NCBI GenBank assembly: GCA_963921825.1
Contig: OY997594.1
Span: 31,416,956-31,480,955 of the forward strand
Source of the DNA: Erodium maritimum
Lineage: Eukaryota > Streptophyta > Magnoliopsida > Geraniales > Geraniaceae
Reading direction: 5' to 3'
DNA: 64,000 nt
How positions within the stretch are numbered: position 1 is the first letter of the stretch; each line of letters starts with the position of its first letter. The position numbers were made by a program, and so were the translations under genes. This document shows, piece by piece, positions 34,084-45,719 of the stretch. The notes beneath the pieces were generated by a model. It ran no database searches. It saw only the letters and a list, made by a program, of their open reading frames with translations, and was not told the origin of the DNA.

Positions 34084-35515
34084 CACATCCAAGTCCTTCG
34101 CAGGACGGGTCATAGTACACATCATACCCGACTCCGCGCTCCGGTACTATCAACACGGGAGTAGTGGTCAAACGAGCCTTCAGCTCGGTAAAGGAGTGCT
34201 CACACTCGTCAGTCCATAAGAACTCAGCCCCCTTACGGGTCAGGGCGGTCATCGGCGCGGCCAGATGTGAAAAGTCCTGGACGAACCGTCGGTAGTACCC
34301 TGCCAATCCCAGGAAGCTACGGATCTCAAACACACTCTTGGGCCGTGTCCACTTCGACACTGCGTCGATCTTCAACGAATCGAATAGAATGCCCTCTCAG
34401 GACACAACATGTCCGAGGAACTTCACCTCAGCGAGCCAAAACTCACACTTCTCTAAGTTGTCGTACAACTGATGAGTACGCAACAAGGTCAAAACCGTCC
34501 TCAAGTGTTCCTCATGTGCCTCCTCACTAGGCGAGTAAATCAGTATGTCATCAACAAACACCACGACAAACTGTTCCAGGTAGGGTCGGAATATCCCGTT
34601 GATCAGATCCATGAACATTACATGTGCGTTCGTCAACCCAAACGGCATCACCAAGAACTCATAGTGTCCATAGCGAGTCCTAAACGCAGTCTTCTCCACG
34701 TCCTCATCCCGAACCCTCAACTGGTAGTACCCTGATCGAAGATCAATCTTCGAGAAGCACTTTGCTCCTCTCAACTGATCGAACAAGTCATCGATCCTCG
34801 GCATCGGATAACGGTTCTTCACCGTGACTCGGTTCAACTTCCGGTAATCAATGCACATCCTCAGTGCTCCACCCTTCTTCTTCACGAAGAGGGCATGTGC
34901 TCCCCACGACGAATCACTCGGTATGATAAAACCGTTCTCCCGAAGCTCCTCGAGTTGTCGCTTCAGCTCGGCCAACTCGGCTGGTGCAAACCGATACGAG
35001 GCCATAGAGATCGACGTCGTACCCAGGATCAAGTTGATCCTAAACTCCACCTCACGCACTGTCAGATATCCTGACAAATCCTCCGGAAAGACTTCCGGGA
35101 ACTCGCATACCACTCTCGGTAGCTCTCTGCTCTGCACGGCATCAACCTCATCTCCCACAGTCAAAGCAGATATGAGTACTCCGCTCCTATTACTCAAAAC
35201 ACAGGTAACTACCGTGTCGCCCGACACTACGATCACTTGTCGTCGATAGAAATCGATCGACGCTCGGTACCTCGTCATCCAATCCATCCCTAGGATCACA
35301 TCGAACGATGTCATGTCTAGCACAAGAAAGTCGCCATAAAACGGGCAATCCGCCACTCGGATCTCACAAGCCCGACACACAGTCCTCATAACTACCTCTC
35401 CCATCACAGGGGTATCAAGACACAATGGTCTACTCAGAAACTCCACCCTCAACCGCAACATATGAGAAAAAGAAACAGATATACAAGAATGAGACGCTCA
35501 AGTATCAAACAGAAA
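34084..35515 (-). pseudogene. Gypsy A pol: protease and reverse transcriptase
   Basis: Minus strand. The protease active site reads DT-stop-ASHS at about 35506, so the Gly codon is a stop; then [10 protein letters not shown]. The 354-aa open part (35461-34397) holds a complete RT core: [16 protein letters not shown], catalytic [19 protein letters not shown]. The connection domain continues to 34084 (FLGLAGYYRRFVQDF), where the hAT element interrupts. Sequence and gag fit a plant chromovirus of the Tekay/Del type. Confidence 0.85.
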
Positions 35516-35559
35516 AGATGTTCATGAATTATAAAGTAAACACATACCCTGTGTAGCCT

Positions 35560-36921
35560 TATGGCCGGCGCGACGTCCCTTAGCCCTAGGAACGGTGACA
35601 GCATACACCTGACCCTGCTGTCCCGGGGGTCCGCCTCTCGGAGGTGGTGGAATGCCAGCTGCTGCGCAGCGCAATGTCTCGGCGCTGATGCGCTAGCTGC
35701 CTGCCTCTGCGTTCGAGCCTGACGCTACTGGAACTGTGGCGACTGCCCAGTCTGCGACTACTGTGGTCGCCGAGCTGACGCCACCGAAGACTGATCGGGG
35801 CACTTGGAAGCGAAGTGTCCTGGTCGGCCACATCGATGACACAGTGGTGGCCCGGCGCTTGACCTCTCCTCAGGCATACCCATCGGACGGTCCACTTGTC
35901 CGCCACTCATCTGACAGTCCCGAGCCATGTGGCCTGGCTGCCCACAACGATAGCAAGTGCGCCCTGATACGGGAGGTCCAACAGAAGCCACCGACCCGAC
36001 CTGTCGCGGTCCTCTCAGCTGGGTCTGAGGCTGAAATGATCCCGAGGTCCTCTGCCTCCTCGGATCCCGAGACTCAGATGCCCTCAGTGCGCTGCTCGAT
36101 CTCGGTCTGACCTCCCGAGCTCTAGCTGACTCTCTGAAGCGTCGCTCCACAGTCAAGGCCTGCTCCGCAAGATCAGAAAAAACATGGGTCCTCAACACAG
36201 CTACCCTGTCCGCGATCGCAGGACGGAGTCCTCCCTCGAAACGTCGGCACCTGAGGACCTCCGTCTGCACCATCTTCAGAGCGAAGCGAGATAAGGAGGT
36301 GAACCTCACCTCGTACTCAGACACCGACATAACCTCTTATTGCAGCTCCAGGAACTGCTGACGTCTGTCATCCAGAACAGCCTATGGGAAGTACTGCTCG
36401 AGGAAGCGCTGTCCGAACAGCACAAAGTCGTCCCCCACTTGGGCCTGCTCTCGGCGCCACCAATGGTAGGCCTCCCCTTCCAGATGGAAGGCTGTGAATT
36501 AGACTCGGAGTCTACCACTCATCACCCCAGATGTGTCAAGGTTGCGGGTGATCCGCTCTAGCCATCTCTCGGCTTCCTCGGGGTCTGGCTCCCCGGTAAA
36601 CACAGGCGTGCCTAGCCTGCGGAAATCTCGCAATGCCTGCGCAGTGTAGCTGTCGACCTGCGTAGGTCCCTCAGAAGTCGCTGCAGGTACAAGCTCTGGT
36701 GTAGGAGTTGTAGCCTCTCTACGGGCAAAGGCAGCTGCCAGTCCCTAAACGGTGCAGGTCAGCTCCTCCAGAGCTGCTGCCTGGGCTGTCTCGGCCCTCT
36801 CATGCCCCTCAGCGGGCGCACCCTGGGTACTAGTCGCCCCAGCAGACTCAGTAGTAGGATGTTGTCCTCGGCCTCCAGCGGGCCGTCTCCTCGTGCCTCG
36901 AGGAACATAACTCGGTGCCAT
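35560..36921 (-). pseudogene. Gypsy A gag with two zinc knuckles
   Basis: Starts at ATG 36921 (MAPSYVPRGTRRRPAGG). The Retrotrans_gag core follows (AYHWWRREQAQVGDDFVLF, FLEQYFP). Then come two CCHC knuckles, CYRCGQPGHMARDC and CHRCGRPGHFASKC, at about 35830-35960. At least four in-frame stops (for example after LEELTCTV near 36750) make it non-functional. Gag packages the element RNA. Confidence 0.85.
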
Positions 36922-37764
36922 CACGTAGATCCTCTACACGGATAACACACAGATTTCAGTTTCTTAACTCGGAAGGAACACGTGCTTAAAATAGCTAACA
37001 CCACACACAGTCCAATCACAACTACTCATAGTAATAATATACTTAATAGTATAGTCACACAATTGCACACAGCAAAGCAGTCAGCACACTAGTGCTTCAC
37101 ACAGATCATATATACACACAGCAGGGTTACACCCAGTTTCACTTTAACAACACTTTCACACTTAAGTCACAGAGACTACCACTTAAACTCCCAAGCAAAG
37201 TCACAAAGTCCAATCTCGATTTAGTTCAAGTTCCTAACACAATCTCATTCCAACATAACATTCATGTTGATCTCTCATCGTTACAACCCTGTTCAGGCGT
37301 CCCCAAATTACGTTGTAACCACTCGACATCCAACCATTCACGTCCAGCTACAGTGGCCCCTATAGCTGAATCGTGATGGTACATACACTTCAGTTTCTGC
37401 AGAAAATCGGGCATAGCCCGTTCGTAAATTAAGTCAACCATTCGCTTATGCGGGACAACCAGTTACCAAAAGCACACAGTCCTCAACACCCACACACCTC
37501 GGGTCTCGGTAATTTCACTCCGCCCGACCAAGTCCATTCCTGGATCAACAGTTAGGTCAAAACATGACAACAACCACACAGGTTCAACAAAAGTCTACGA
37601 CACTCAGGCCGGACGTTTCACCAACCCGAGACTCTTCCGTCTCGTCTCTACGCATAGGACAACTCCGACTTGCATAACCGACACACAGCAACCTAACGAC
37701 CCAACTCTACCCACCTAGTTAACGTACGGTCCGAGGTTTTGAAAATCATTTCAAAATGAAACCA
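36922..37764 (-). other. Gypsy A 5' leader
   Basis: About 840 nt between primer site and gag. AC-rich on the plus strand; no ORF of note. Confidence 0.7.
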
Positions 37765-37777
37765 GGCTCTGATACCA
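37765..37777 (-). other. Gypsy A primer-binding site
   Basis: Minus strand TGGTATCAGAGCC, three nt inside the end of the 5' LTR; tRNA-iMet type. Confidence 0.9.
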
Positions 37778-37780
37778 AAT

Positions 37781-39871
37781 TGTCACGCCCCAAATCCGGT
37801 TTTGACCGGATTCGAGACGCGACTTAAGATAAAATAATAATAAAGTACTAAAGATAAATAAACGGGTCTAAAATGCAATTTAAAGTTCCAAAAGTTCAAA
37901 TGAGTCAACAGCTCGATAAATGTAATAGTAAACGAGTCAAAACAGTAAAAGATAAAGTACGTCGCTAGACACTAGCTAAACCCTCGCCAGCTCCCAAGCT
38001 CCGAGAATCCTGCTAGCACAGATCCCGCTCAACACCTGAAACACAACAAAGTAAGGGGGTGAGCTTACGCTCAGTAGGAAAAGTAGTTAAGGTTCTGAAC
38101 CTCAGTTCGTCACCACGGGTAACCGTCCAATTAGGGCATACTAGTAAGGCACAACTACAAAACAAAGCCTACGGGAAGTTCCCAGTTACCCACACAACAA
38201 GGGTATAACACGCGGCACAAGCCATATCTAATCTCGGTATATCAACCGAACCAGTTCAACATAACACACAAACTGGTCTATCACTCACTCGGTCATATCA
38301 CAACCAAAGGTTCACGTTATATCAAACATTGCACACTTGCCCAGACACAGTCAAAGCATGGAACACCGAGTATAATCTTGTTTAGACTCTCACACAACGG
38401 TTATAGCACACAACACGCAATCCTAAGGCTCAACATGGCCCATCTATCAGCACGTCAATTCCCAAGAGAAGAAAGCAGGTAACACTAGTGAATCACATCC
38501 TACATGTTACTAAGACTCGTCCGATATTTAATAATTGAAAGCGGCTATTCTAGTAAATCACATCCTATATGCCAACTAGGACCTTTCCGTTTATTATTTT
38601 TCCCTGATCATGCATGCTAGTAACTTTCCGTAATTAAAGCGTTATCTGCTACTTTCCCTACCTCAAGACGATCACAACAGCTGTGTCTCCTAGCTGCTGA
38701 CGTCCTGACCTAACTCTTGTCTTCTCGGGCGGAGTCCAAGTCTGGGTTTAACAAGTAAAAAGTCCAATCAGTCCCGGTAGTCCAAAGGTCCATAGATTTG
38801 TCCAATTTGTCCTTTAATAACCATTTTAAACCATTTAAATTAAATTAATTAATTTATTAAAACTGGCTGACCCGGATCCGACTGGATCCGAGAACCAGAC
38901 CCGAATCTGACCCAGTCCAGAAACCCGACCCGACCGGACCCAGAACCGACCCGGATCCGACTCCAGACCCGACCCAGACACGGTCCAGACCCGAGTCCAG
39001 AACCTGGAACTCACTCTTGGGCCTGGCCCAATGGCCCGTCTGGATCTGGCCCGAGCATCTTGTCCTGGCCCAAGGACCGTCTAACCCAAGGCCCAAGTCC
39101 GCTTGGCCCGGTCTGAGCTGGAGACAAGGACGGCAGGTGGCTAGGGTTTGCTCCGCCGCCGGCGATGGCCTCAGGCAAGCTCGGAAGGGGGGAAACAAGG
39201 ACGGAGGAGGGCGGCAGGTTCACGGCGAGGTCGTGGCTCTAGCGCGAACCCACGCTCGCTCCCGTCACAGATCTGACGAGCACGAAGCTCGCCGGCAACT
39301 ATTCTGGCTGAAACCGCTCGAATCGAGCTCGGGTTGATGCGTTTTCCGTCACGGCGAGGTCGGGGAAGAAGAATGCGACGAGGAACATCTCGAACCTGTT
39401 GTTTCTCCGTCGCCGGCGTCGTTTTGCGTTCGGGAAGACGAACCCAGAGAGGGTTTCTCCGGCGTTGGCTCGATTTCATGCACGGTGGGCTCGGTTGGTA
39501 CTCGGAAGGGAAGAAGAGGGCGAAGGCGAGGTCGGGGATGGCTGCGAGAGGGAGAGAAGAGGAAGGAAGAGAAGGGAGGAGAAGGCTCGAGAGCGAAGAG
39601 AGAGAGGGTGCTGCGATTTCTGCCTCGGGGTGCGTGCTGCGCGAGGAAGAAGAAGAAGCTGGACGGGCGCTCGCATAGGGTTTTGGGCATGAGCTGCGTG
39701 CGTGTGGGCTTGGGCTCATCTTCTGATGGGCCCAAGTCTGGCCCAGACCTTGCCCAGCCCAAACTTCCCTTTTTCCCTTTTTCCCTTTTTTTATTTTCTT
39801 TTTATTTCGCGCTCGATCCAATTTCTCGATCCAAAATTCAACCACGACGCTTTAGATCGATAACTTTAACA
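37781..39871 (-). mobile_element. 5' LTR of minus-strand Gypsy A
   Basis: 2,091 bp, minus strand TGTTAAAG...GGGGCGTGACA, followed by the primer site. Highly similar to 22473-24976 apart from a deletion at 38190/38191 corresponding to about 420 bp of the other copy. LTR promoters normally drive the element's transcription; Arg-rich ORFs at 38857-39877 are not genes. Confidence 0.9.
38060..38073 (-). promoter_or_regulatory. LTR GNRA-type hairpin, copy 4 (GTAA loop)
   Basis: Same sequence and context as copy 3. Confidence 0.6.
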
Positions 39872-41000
39872 ATTTAATTCTTTTGAACCGGGGCGGGCTT
39901 TACATAACTGGTTCTCAGTGATATGGAACATATCGTTTGCCTTTATTTTTGTTACTTCATTAGGAGGTTGTCCTTTCTCTTATATTCTCGACATTATCTT
40001 TTTGACTTTGATTAAAGTTGAATTTTATGTTTTATGAGTTCTCTTTCTAAGCTCTTGGAGAAGCTCTCTATCGTAACACCCAAAAGCCATGTTTATGACT
40101 ATGGTTATGCTTCTCTTCTCTATACATCCTCTCTCTTGCACCTTCCCTATGATCATGCGTAGGTTTTTTCTGTTAGGGCTTCGTTCGAACCGCCTCTAGC
40201 CACCGCGACGTTGACCTTCTTCTGCCACCAACGCAACGTGTCCCAACATGTTTCGGTCCCTCCTCTGCAACTTCGAGGGTTTCCGCCTCTGAGGTCGTCG
40301 TCCCCAATGTTGCCGCCGCCGTCTCTGAGGTCGCCGCCGCCTCTAATGTCGTCGCGGTCTCTGGAGTCGTCCTTGAAGTCGCAGCCGGCGCGCCCTTCTC
40401 CCTAGCCTCCACCGCCGCAACCGCCTCGACCCCCTTCACGATTATGGATCTGGCTAATTAAGCGGGTCATTTTTACTTTATTTGAGCTTGTTTTTACAGG
40501 TTCAATTCCTAGTAAACAGATAATCATGGATTTTTTCAGGGAGGGAACCCCGATTATGTATTGCCTCCACTATTACTGTTGAAGTCCTTGGCCAATTTTC
40601 AGAGCAGGAATTCCAGTATCACCTTCTCAACCTTCGTCTTACTTTCTTACCTATACGACATCCCAACTCAATGTTAGCTGGCCCACCCAATACCGTCAGG
40701 GACGGTTATAGTATGAAAAGAATTGCGACACAATTGTGTCTTTTGTCTGTTTTTCGTGGTCAGGGATTTATCCTTGATGCACTCAGATGTATTTGAATTT
40801 AAATTAATGAATTGCACCGTTCTCTAAAAAAAACTTGAACTTTATCTTCTGAAGTTAGTTTTTTTTTTCTCTTTCGATAAGCTCAAAATTTTATTCGAAA
40901 AAATAACTTTTTTAAGGTAGATAGATCTAAAATGTTTAAGATAAAAAACGATTATAAAAAAGCTCGAACGAGAGCTCTAACAAAATTAACCTTAAACCAA
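39872..41000. other. Intervening DNA with probable LINE-derived remnants
   Basis: 40040-40832 looks like a short non-coding LINE-type insertion: a GC-rich head, no ORF, and a tail CCGTTCTCTAAAAAAAA. Flanking TTGAATTTTATG (40017) and TTGAACTTTATC (40835) could be an eroded duplication. At 40857-40905 a T-run followed by GATAAGCTCAAAATTTTATTCG resembles another LINE 3' end on the minus strand. Both calls are tentative. Confidence 0.4.
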
Positions 41001-41825
41001 AGGATACGAGTCCGGGAAAAGAACTAGTATGAAGACCAAACTCTCCAAGGGCCCAAGGGATTATCTAGTTAGTTCTTGACTAGATGAATCCAACTAGTTT
41101 AATTAGGTTAGTTAGTTAGTTAGTAACCAAGTGAGACCTAATTACCACTAACTAATTAAACATATTCCACTATCCTAATTACATATGACACTTGCCTTGT
41201 GATGAGAGATTAGTGAGGTGATGGACACCACTTATCTCCACATGCAAGGCCATTAGTCATCATTCTCATGCATTTTGAAGAACAAGAGTTAGAAAAATTC
41301 AGCAACACTACTCTACTACTCCCTCTTGGCAAGAACCCCATAGCTCCATGTTGTGGTTGTGTTTTTGAGTTCTAAACCAAGAACTACATGGCTTTGATTC
41401 CTTGGAGGATACGTAGGCGTCTTATAGACTCAATCCATCCATCTTCCTTGGTGTTCTTCATCTTATCTCTTGTGTTCTTGAACAAGTTAAAGAAAAATCT
41501 GAGCATAATTTTCTGCCCAGATTTTGTCCGACCAGCAGCTTTCAAGAGGCTGATCAGAGGTTCATCCAAAGTCCGATGAAGCTGATTCTTGGAGTGAATG
41601 TTCTTCACATATGTTTATTCAAAGTGACCGGTTGAATTTCGATTTCAACGGCTCATTGTACATATACACGAGCTGCAAGTTGAGCAACTTGCACAAGATA
41701 TTGGTAAGATAACTTGTGCTGAAATTTTGCTCTTGTGATTCCATACTTTGGTAGATGATTCATGGTTTAATGGTCTCTTTATTTTGTTTGATTATTCCGC
41801 TAAAATCCTACCAAGAGAACCAACA
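41000..41825 (+). repeat. Copia-type left LTR of second composite
   Basis: 41173-41825 matches 47994-48657 closely and ends AACCAACA, one base before a primer site. The true 5' border is not clear; 41000 is a guess. Confidence 0.7.
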
Positions 41826-41826
41826 G

Positions 41827-41839
41827 TGGTATCAGAGTC
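41827..41839 (+). other. Copia-type primer-binding site
   Basis: TGGTATCAGAGTC after the LTR end; tRNA-iMet type with one change. Confidence 0.85.
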
Positions 41840-41956
41840 GCGCTACCTACGAGAATCACAAGAGGAAGCTGAATTTTCGGTTTTGGTTCATGCATGTTTC
41901 GGTTTTGGCTTGTTTTTGCCTACTTGATTGATAACATACTATATTTAATTGCTTGA

Positions 41957-42893
41957 TTACAAGAACCGCCCCCGGTCGACCCTAGTCGAACCGTTGAAGT
42001 TTGGCAAAAGTTGACTTTCCGTCGGAAAAGTCAACCGATGACTCCGGGAGTCATTCGGGACCTTTCCGGGCGCCAAAAAGCTTAGTCGTCATTACGGTTA
42101 GCTTAGTTGGGTCGTTTCCTTTCAAATGGGTAATTTTGCAAAAAAGTCAAACCTGGGTCAAACTAGGTCTAATTAGAGACTAAACCAAATTAATTTAAAT
42201 GTGTTGAGATATTTTGGGAAAAGGTGGTCCCCACATGGACACTTGTCCATGGTGGCTTGGAGGAGAAGAAATGGGTCTAGAAAGACTCATTTTCCCTCAT
42301 ATGGGCCAAAATAGAAGGAGGGGAGCTAAGGGGCAAGGGGGTCTTTTGTACCCTAGGTTAAAAAGGCATCAAGGAGCACAAATCAGCCCATTTCTCATAG
42401 TTGGCCGAAAATCACACAAGGGGGAGAGAAAATTGGGAGCTCCATAGCTTGAAGAAGAAGAAAGTAGAGAAAGGGAGCTCTTTTGGTGGATTTCCTTCTC
42501 AAATCTCCTCCAAACAACTTCGTCTTCATCCCTTCTTCATTCCTAAGGTGAGTAATCCTTGAAAACCCACTTTTGATGAAAATTGGGGTTATGGGTTTGT
42601 TGGAGAAAGCACAAACAAGGTTGGGTTTCCATGGGTTTTGAGCTTTTGTTGTTTAGATGATTGATTTATGGAGAAAAGTAAGAGAAATTGATAGAAATCA
42701 TTTGGGTTTATGTTGTTTTGATGAAACCCACATGGGTATTGAGGTATTGAGGTTTATGGGACTGATTTGGAGGTTTTTAGATGACAAAAATGGAGTTTTG
42801 GGGGTTTGATTTCGTGGAGAAGAAGCTGGAGGAAGAAGAAGGACGGAGTTGTCAGCCCCGTCACGGATCCGTGACGTCACCCGTGACGGTGAA
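41957..42893 (+). mobile_element. Plus-strand Gypsy LTR, 5' portion only
   Basis: Begins ACAAGAACCGCC near 41957 and runs parallel to the reverse complement of 45676-44750 (AAGTCAACCGATGACTC, GAGTCATTCGGGACC, GGTGGTCCCCACATGGACAC). It stops at 42893, where the inverted LTR starts, and has no 3' half. With its neighbour it forms an inverted repeat of nearly 1 kb per arm. Confidence 0.75.
42851..42892. repeat. Palindrome cluster, CACGG/CCGTG
   Basis: Includes the perfect 14-bp palindrome TCACGGATCCGTGA (42861-42874) and GTCACCCGTGAC beside it. A larger cluster of the same words lies at 56646-56778 in another LTR. Confidence 0.8.
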
Positions 42894-43173
42894 TGTCACG
42901 CCCCAAATCCGGTTTTGAACGGACTCGAGACGTGAGTTAAAATAATGATAAATAAATAAACTTGATAAAGTAAATCTCCGAGTAAATCATAATACAAGTC
43001 ACAACGATGAGTCAAAAGCTCAAAATATAACAAAGTGCGACAAGTTTAATACAAAATGAGAAGGTACGTCTCTAATACACTAAACACCCGGACCCTCAGT
43101 AAGCTCTCGAGCCCTGAGACATCCAACAGCCTACTCACCAATGAAACCTGAAAAACAGTAAAAACCGAGGGGG

Positions 43174-43187
43174 TGAGCTTACGCTCA
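43174..43187 (-). promoter_or_regulatory. LTR GNRA-type hairpin, copy 5 (GTAA loop)
   Basis: TGAGC-GTAA-GCTCA on the minus strand; acceptor-like TTTTTCAG ends at 43148, 37 nt away. Confidence 0.6.
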
Positions 43188-43445
43188 GTAGGAAAAAGTA
43201 GTAAAGTGGACGGATTCCCACTCCGGGTCAGAAATATTAGGTCAACAATTCTTACTAAAACTGAGAACACAAATAGAAACTGAAAAGAACACAAGATCTC
43301 AATAATAGCACCACATCAAATGAACACACGAGTAACAGGACATTGTACTACTAAGTCCACTACGGACGTAACTTAAGACTCAACAACACATAAAAATAGA
43401 CAAGCACTCAGAAAACCGATCATCATGCACAACTCAATCAATACA

Positions 43446-43705
43446 TCATACCGGCATTTACCCTCGGTCAAGATGTCTTCCCGGACACACATCATCAGGG
43501 TGAAACAAGTACATCGTACCGGAATACCCATCGGTCTAGATGTCTTCCCGGACACACAGCATCGGGGTGAAATACTACATCATACCGGAATGTCCATCGG
43601 TCTCGATGTCTTCCTGGACACACAACATTGGGGTAAAACACTACATCATACTGGAATGTCCGTCGGTCTCGATGTCTTCCCGGAACACATATCGGGGCAA
43701 ATCTC
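43446..43705. repeat. 65-bp LTR minisatellite, 4 copies
   Basis: Units share CATACCGGAAT, CATCGGTCT, GATGTCTTCCCGGACACAC and GGGGTGAAA. Same LTR region as the unrelated repeats at 592-840 and 1351-1537. Confidence 0.9.
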
Positions 43706-45676
43706 AATGCACACATACCGGACCGGCACACACCTCGGTCGGGTATCTTCCCGTCACTCGGGGTACAAGTCACAACACATGAGACCACACAACCACAATA
43801 TATCAAACTCATCATACCAACGACGCTTATCGTCCCAACTTACCAAGAAGACCGCATCGGTCTATCATTCACCCGATCATTTCACAAGACACACAATCAT
43901 ATCATAATCACCTCATTCATTCAACCAAACATAACACGAGACAAACATTCGTATTGCATTCATCATAATTCACATAGTGTCCTATGGTTCCAAACTTGAC
44001 TAAGAGTGTAACATGCATCGACTTTAAGGACAAACAACCATCAACAAACACAATCAACATGCAATCCTAAGGCTCGACATGGCCATTCTACCAGCACAAC
44101 AATTCTCCATAATTGAAAGCGTTTAAACTAGTGAATCACATCCTATATGCATACTAAGACTCTTCCGGTTATTATCGTAATTGAAAGCGGTTATTCTAGT
44201 GAATCACATCCTATATACAAACTAGGACCTTTCTGGTTATTATTATCATATAGGCATACTATTAGCATTATTTAACTTAAAAGTGGGGTTTACTACTCTT
44301 CCCTACCTTGAAAGCAATCCAATCCTAGCAGCTAATGACATGGCTAGCTTCCTCCTCGTCCTCTCACGCGGTCCAAAGGCCTCCTCCTCCGTCAAGCTCG
44401 GGTCCAAGGTCTTGGATCACAAATAATACTATAATTAATAAACAATTGAAGTCGGTTTTATAGTGAACTAACTAAATTAACCCGAATTACAAAACACTTG
44501 GGCCCAAAGGTGAATTTGACCCGAACTAGGCCCAATTCGCCCAGCCCACAGATCTGGAATCCGGCCCGGGCCGTGCCCCTCAGAGGCCCGGAACCAGAAC
44601 CGGATTGTGCCCCTCGGAGGGCCGGAACCAGGCTTGGACCGTGCCACTCAGAGGGTCGGTCTGAGACCCGTTTCGTGCCGCTCAGAGGGCCGGCATCGAG
44701 CCCGGACCGTGCCGCTCAGAGGACCGGCACCGAGTCCGTTCTGTGCCGCTCAGAGGGACAGAATCAGACCCTTTCCGTGCGAAAACTGGGCAGACTCAAG
44801 CCCCTTCTTCCCCAACTTCGTTTCTACGAAAATCTACTTCAAAAACTCCATTTTATTAACATCAAACCTCAAAATCACTCACCAAAACCCTCAAACTTCA
44901 ACACCCACAATGGTTTTCCTCCAAACATCAACAAACAACACATTTCTAACCAAAACATCCATCATCACTTCACTAGACAATCATCTACCAACACTAACAT
45001 CAAAACCCAACAAGTTCTAGCAAAAAAAAAAGGAAACCCACAATCTAAAATTGATTGGAAAGAGATAGTGAGAGTTCACTTACCTTTAGGATGATGAGAT
45101 GATGAAGAATAGAAGGTTTTGGAGAGATTTTGATGAAGAAATGGCTTCAAGTTCTTCCCTTTTCTCCCTTTCTTCTTCCTCAAGTCAAGAAGCTCCTCCA
45201 CACTCTCTCCCCTTTGTGATTTTCAGCTGTACTAGTGAAGAATGGGCTGAATTGTCATCAAATAATGCCTTTAACCTATAGTTGAAATGACCAAAAGGGC
45301 CCTCCTTGTTTCCTTCTTCTGTTTTGGCACTTATGAGGGTATAATGGTCCATTTGCAACTATTTCTTCCCTTCCAAGCTAGCATGGACAAGTGTCCATGT
45401 GGGGACCACCTTGTCCTTAAATAAATCCAGCAACTTTAATTAATTAGGATTTAATCAATAAAAAGTCTCCATTTGACTGAATGTTGACTTTTCCAAAATT
45501 ACAGTCATTTGAAAGGAAATGACCCAACTAAGCTAACCGTAACGATGGTTAAGCTTTGTGGGCCCCGGAAAGGTCCCGAATGACTCCCAGAGTCATCGGT
45601 TGACTTTTCTGGTAAGAAGTCAAATTTCGCCAAGACTCACCGGTTCGACCGGGATCGACCGGAGGCGGTTCTTACA

Positions 45677-45696
45677 ATCTACCCCCTTAAAAGAAT
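45677..45696 (-). other. Gypsy B polypurine tract
   Basis: Minus strand TTTTAAGGGGGTAGAT directly before the 3' LTR. Confidence 0.9.
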
Positions 45697-45719
45697 TTCT
45701 TCCTCGAAATTTAAAACGA

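Larger units (their letters stand above)
42894..45676 (-). mobile_element. 3' LTR of minus-strand Gypsy B
   Basis: 2,783 bp, minus strand TGTAAGAACCGCC...GGGGCGTGACA, preceded on that strand by a perfect polypurine tract. Related to family A at its 3' end but different at its 5' end. Contains a 65-bp minisatellite (43446-43705) and copy 5 of the hairpin. Confidence 0.9.
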
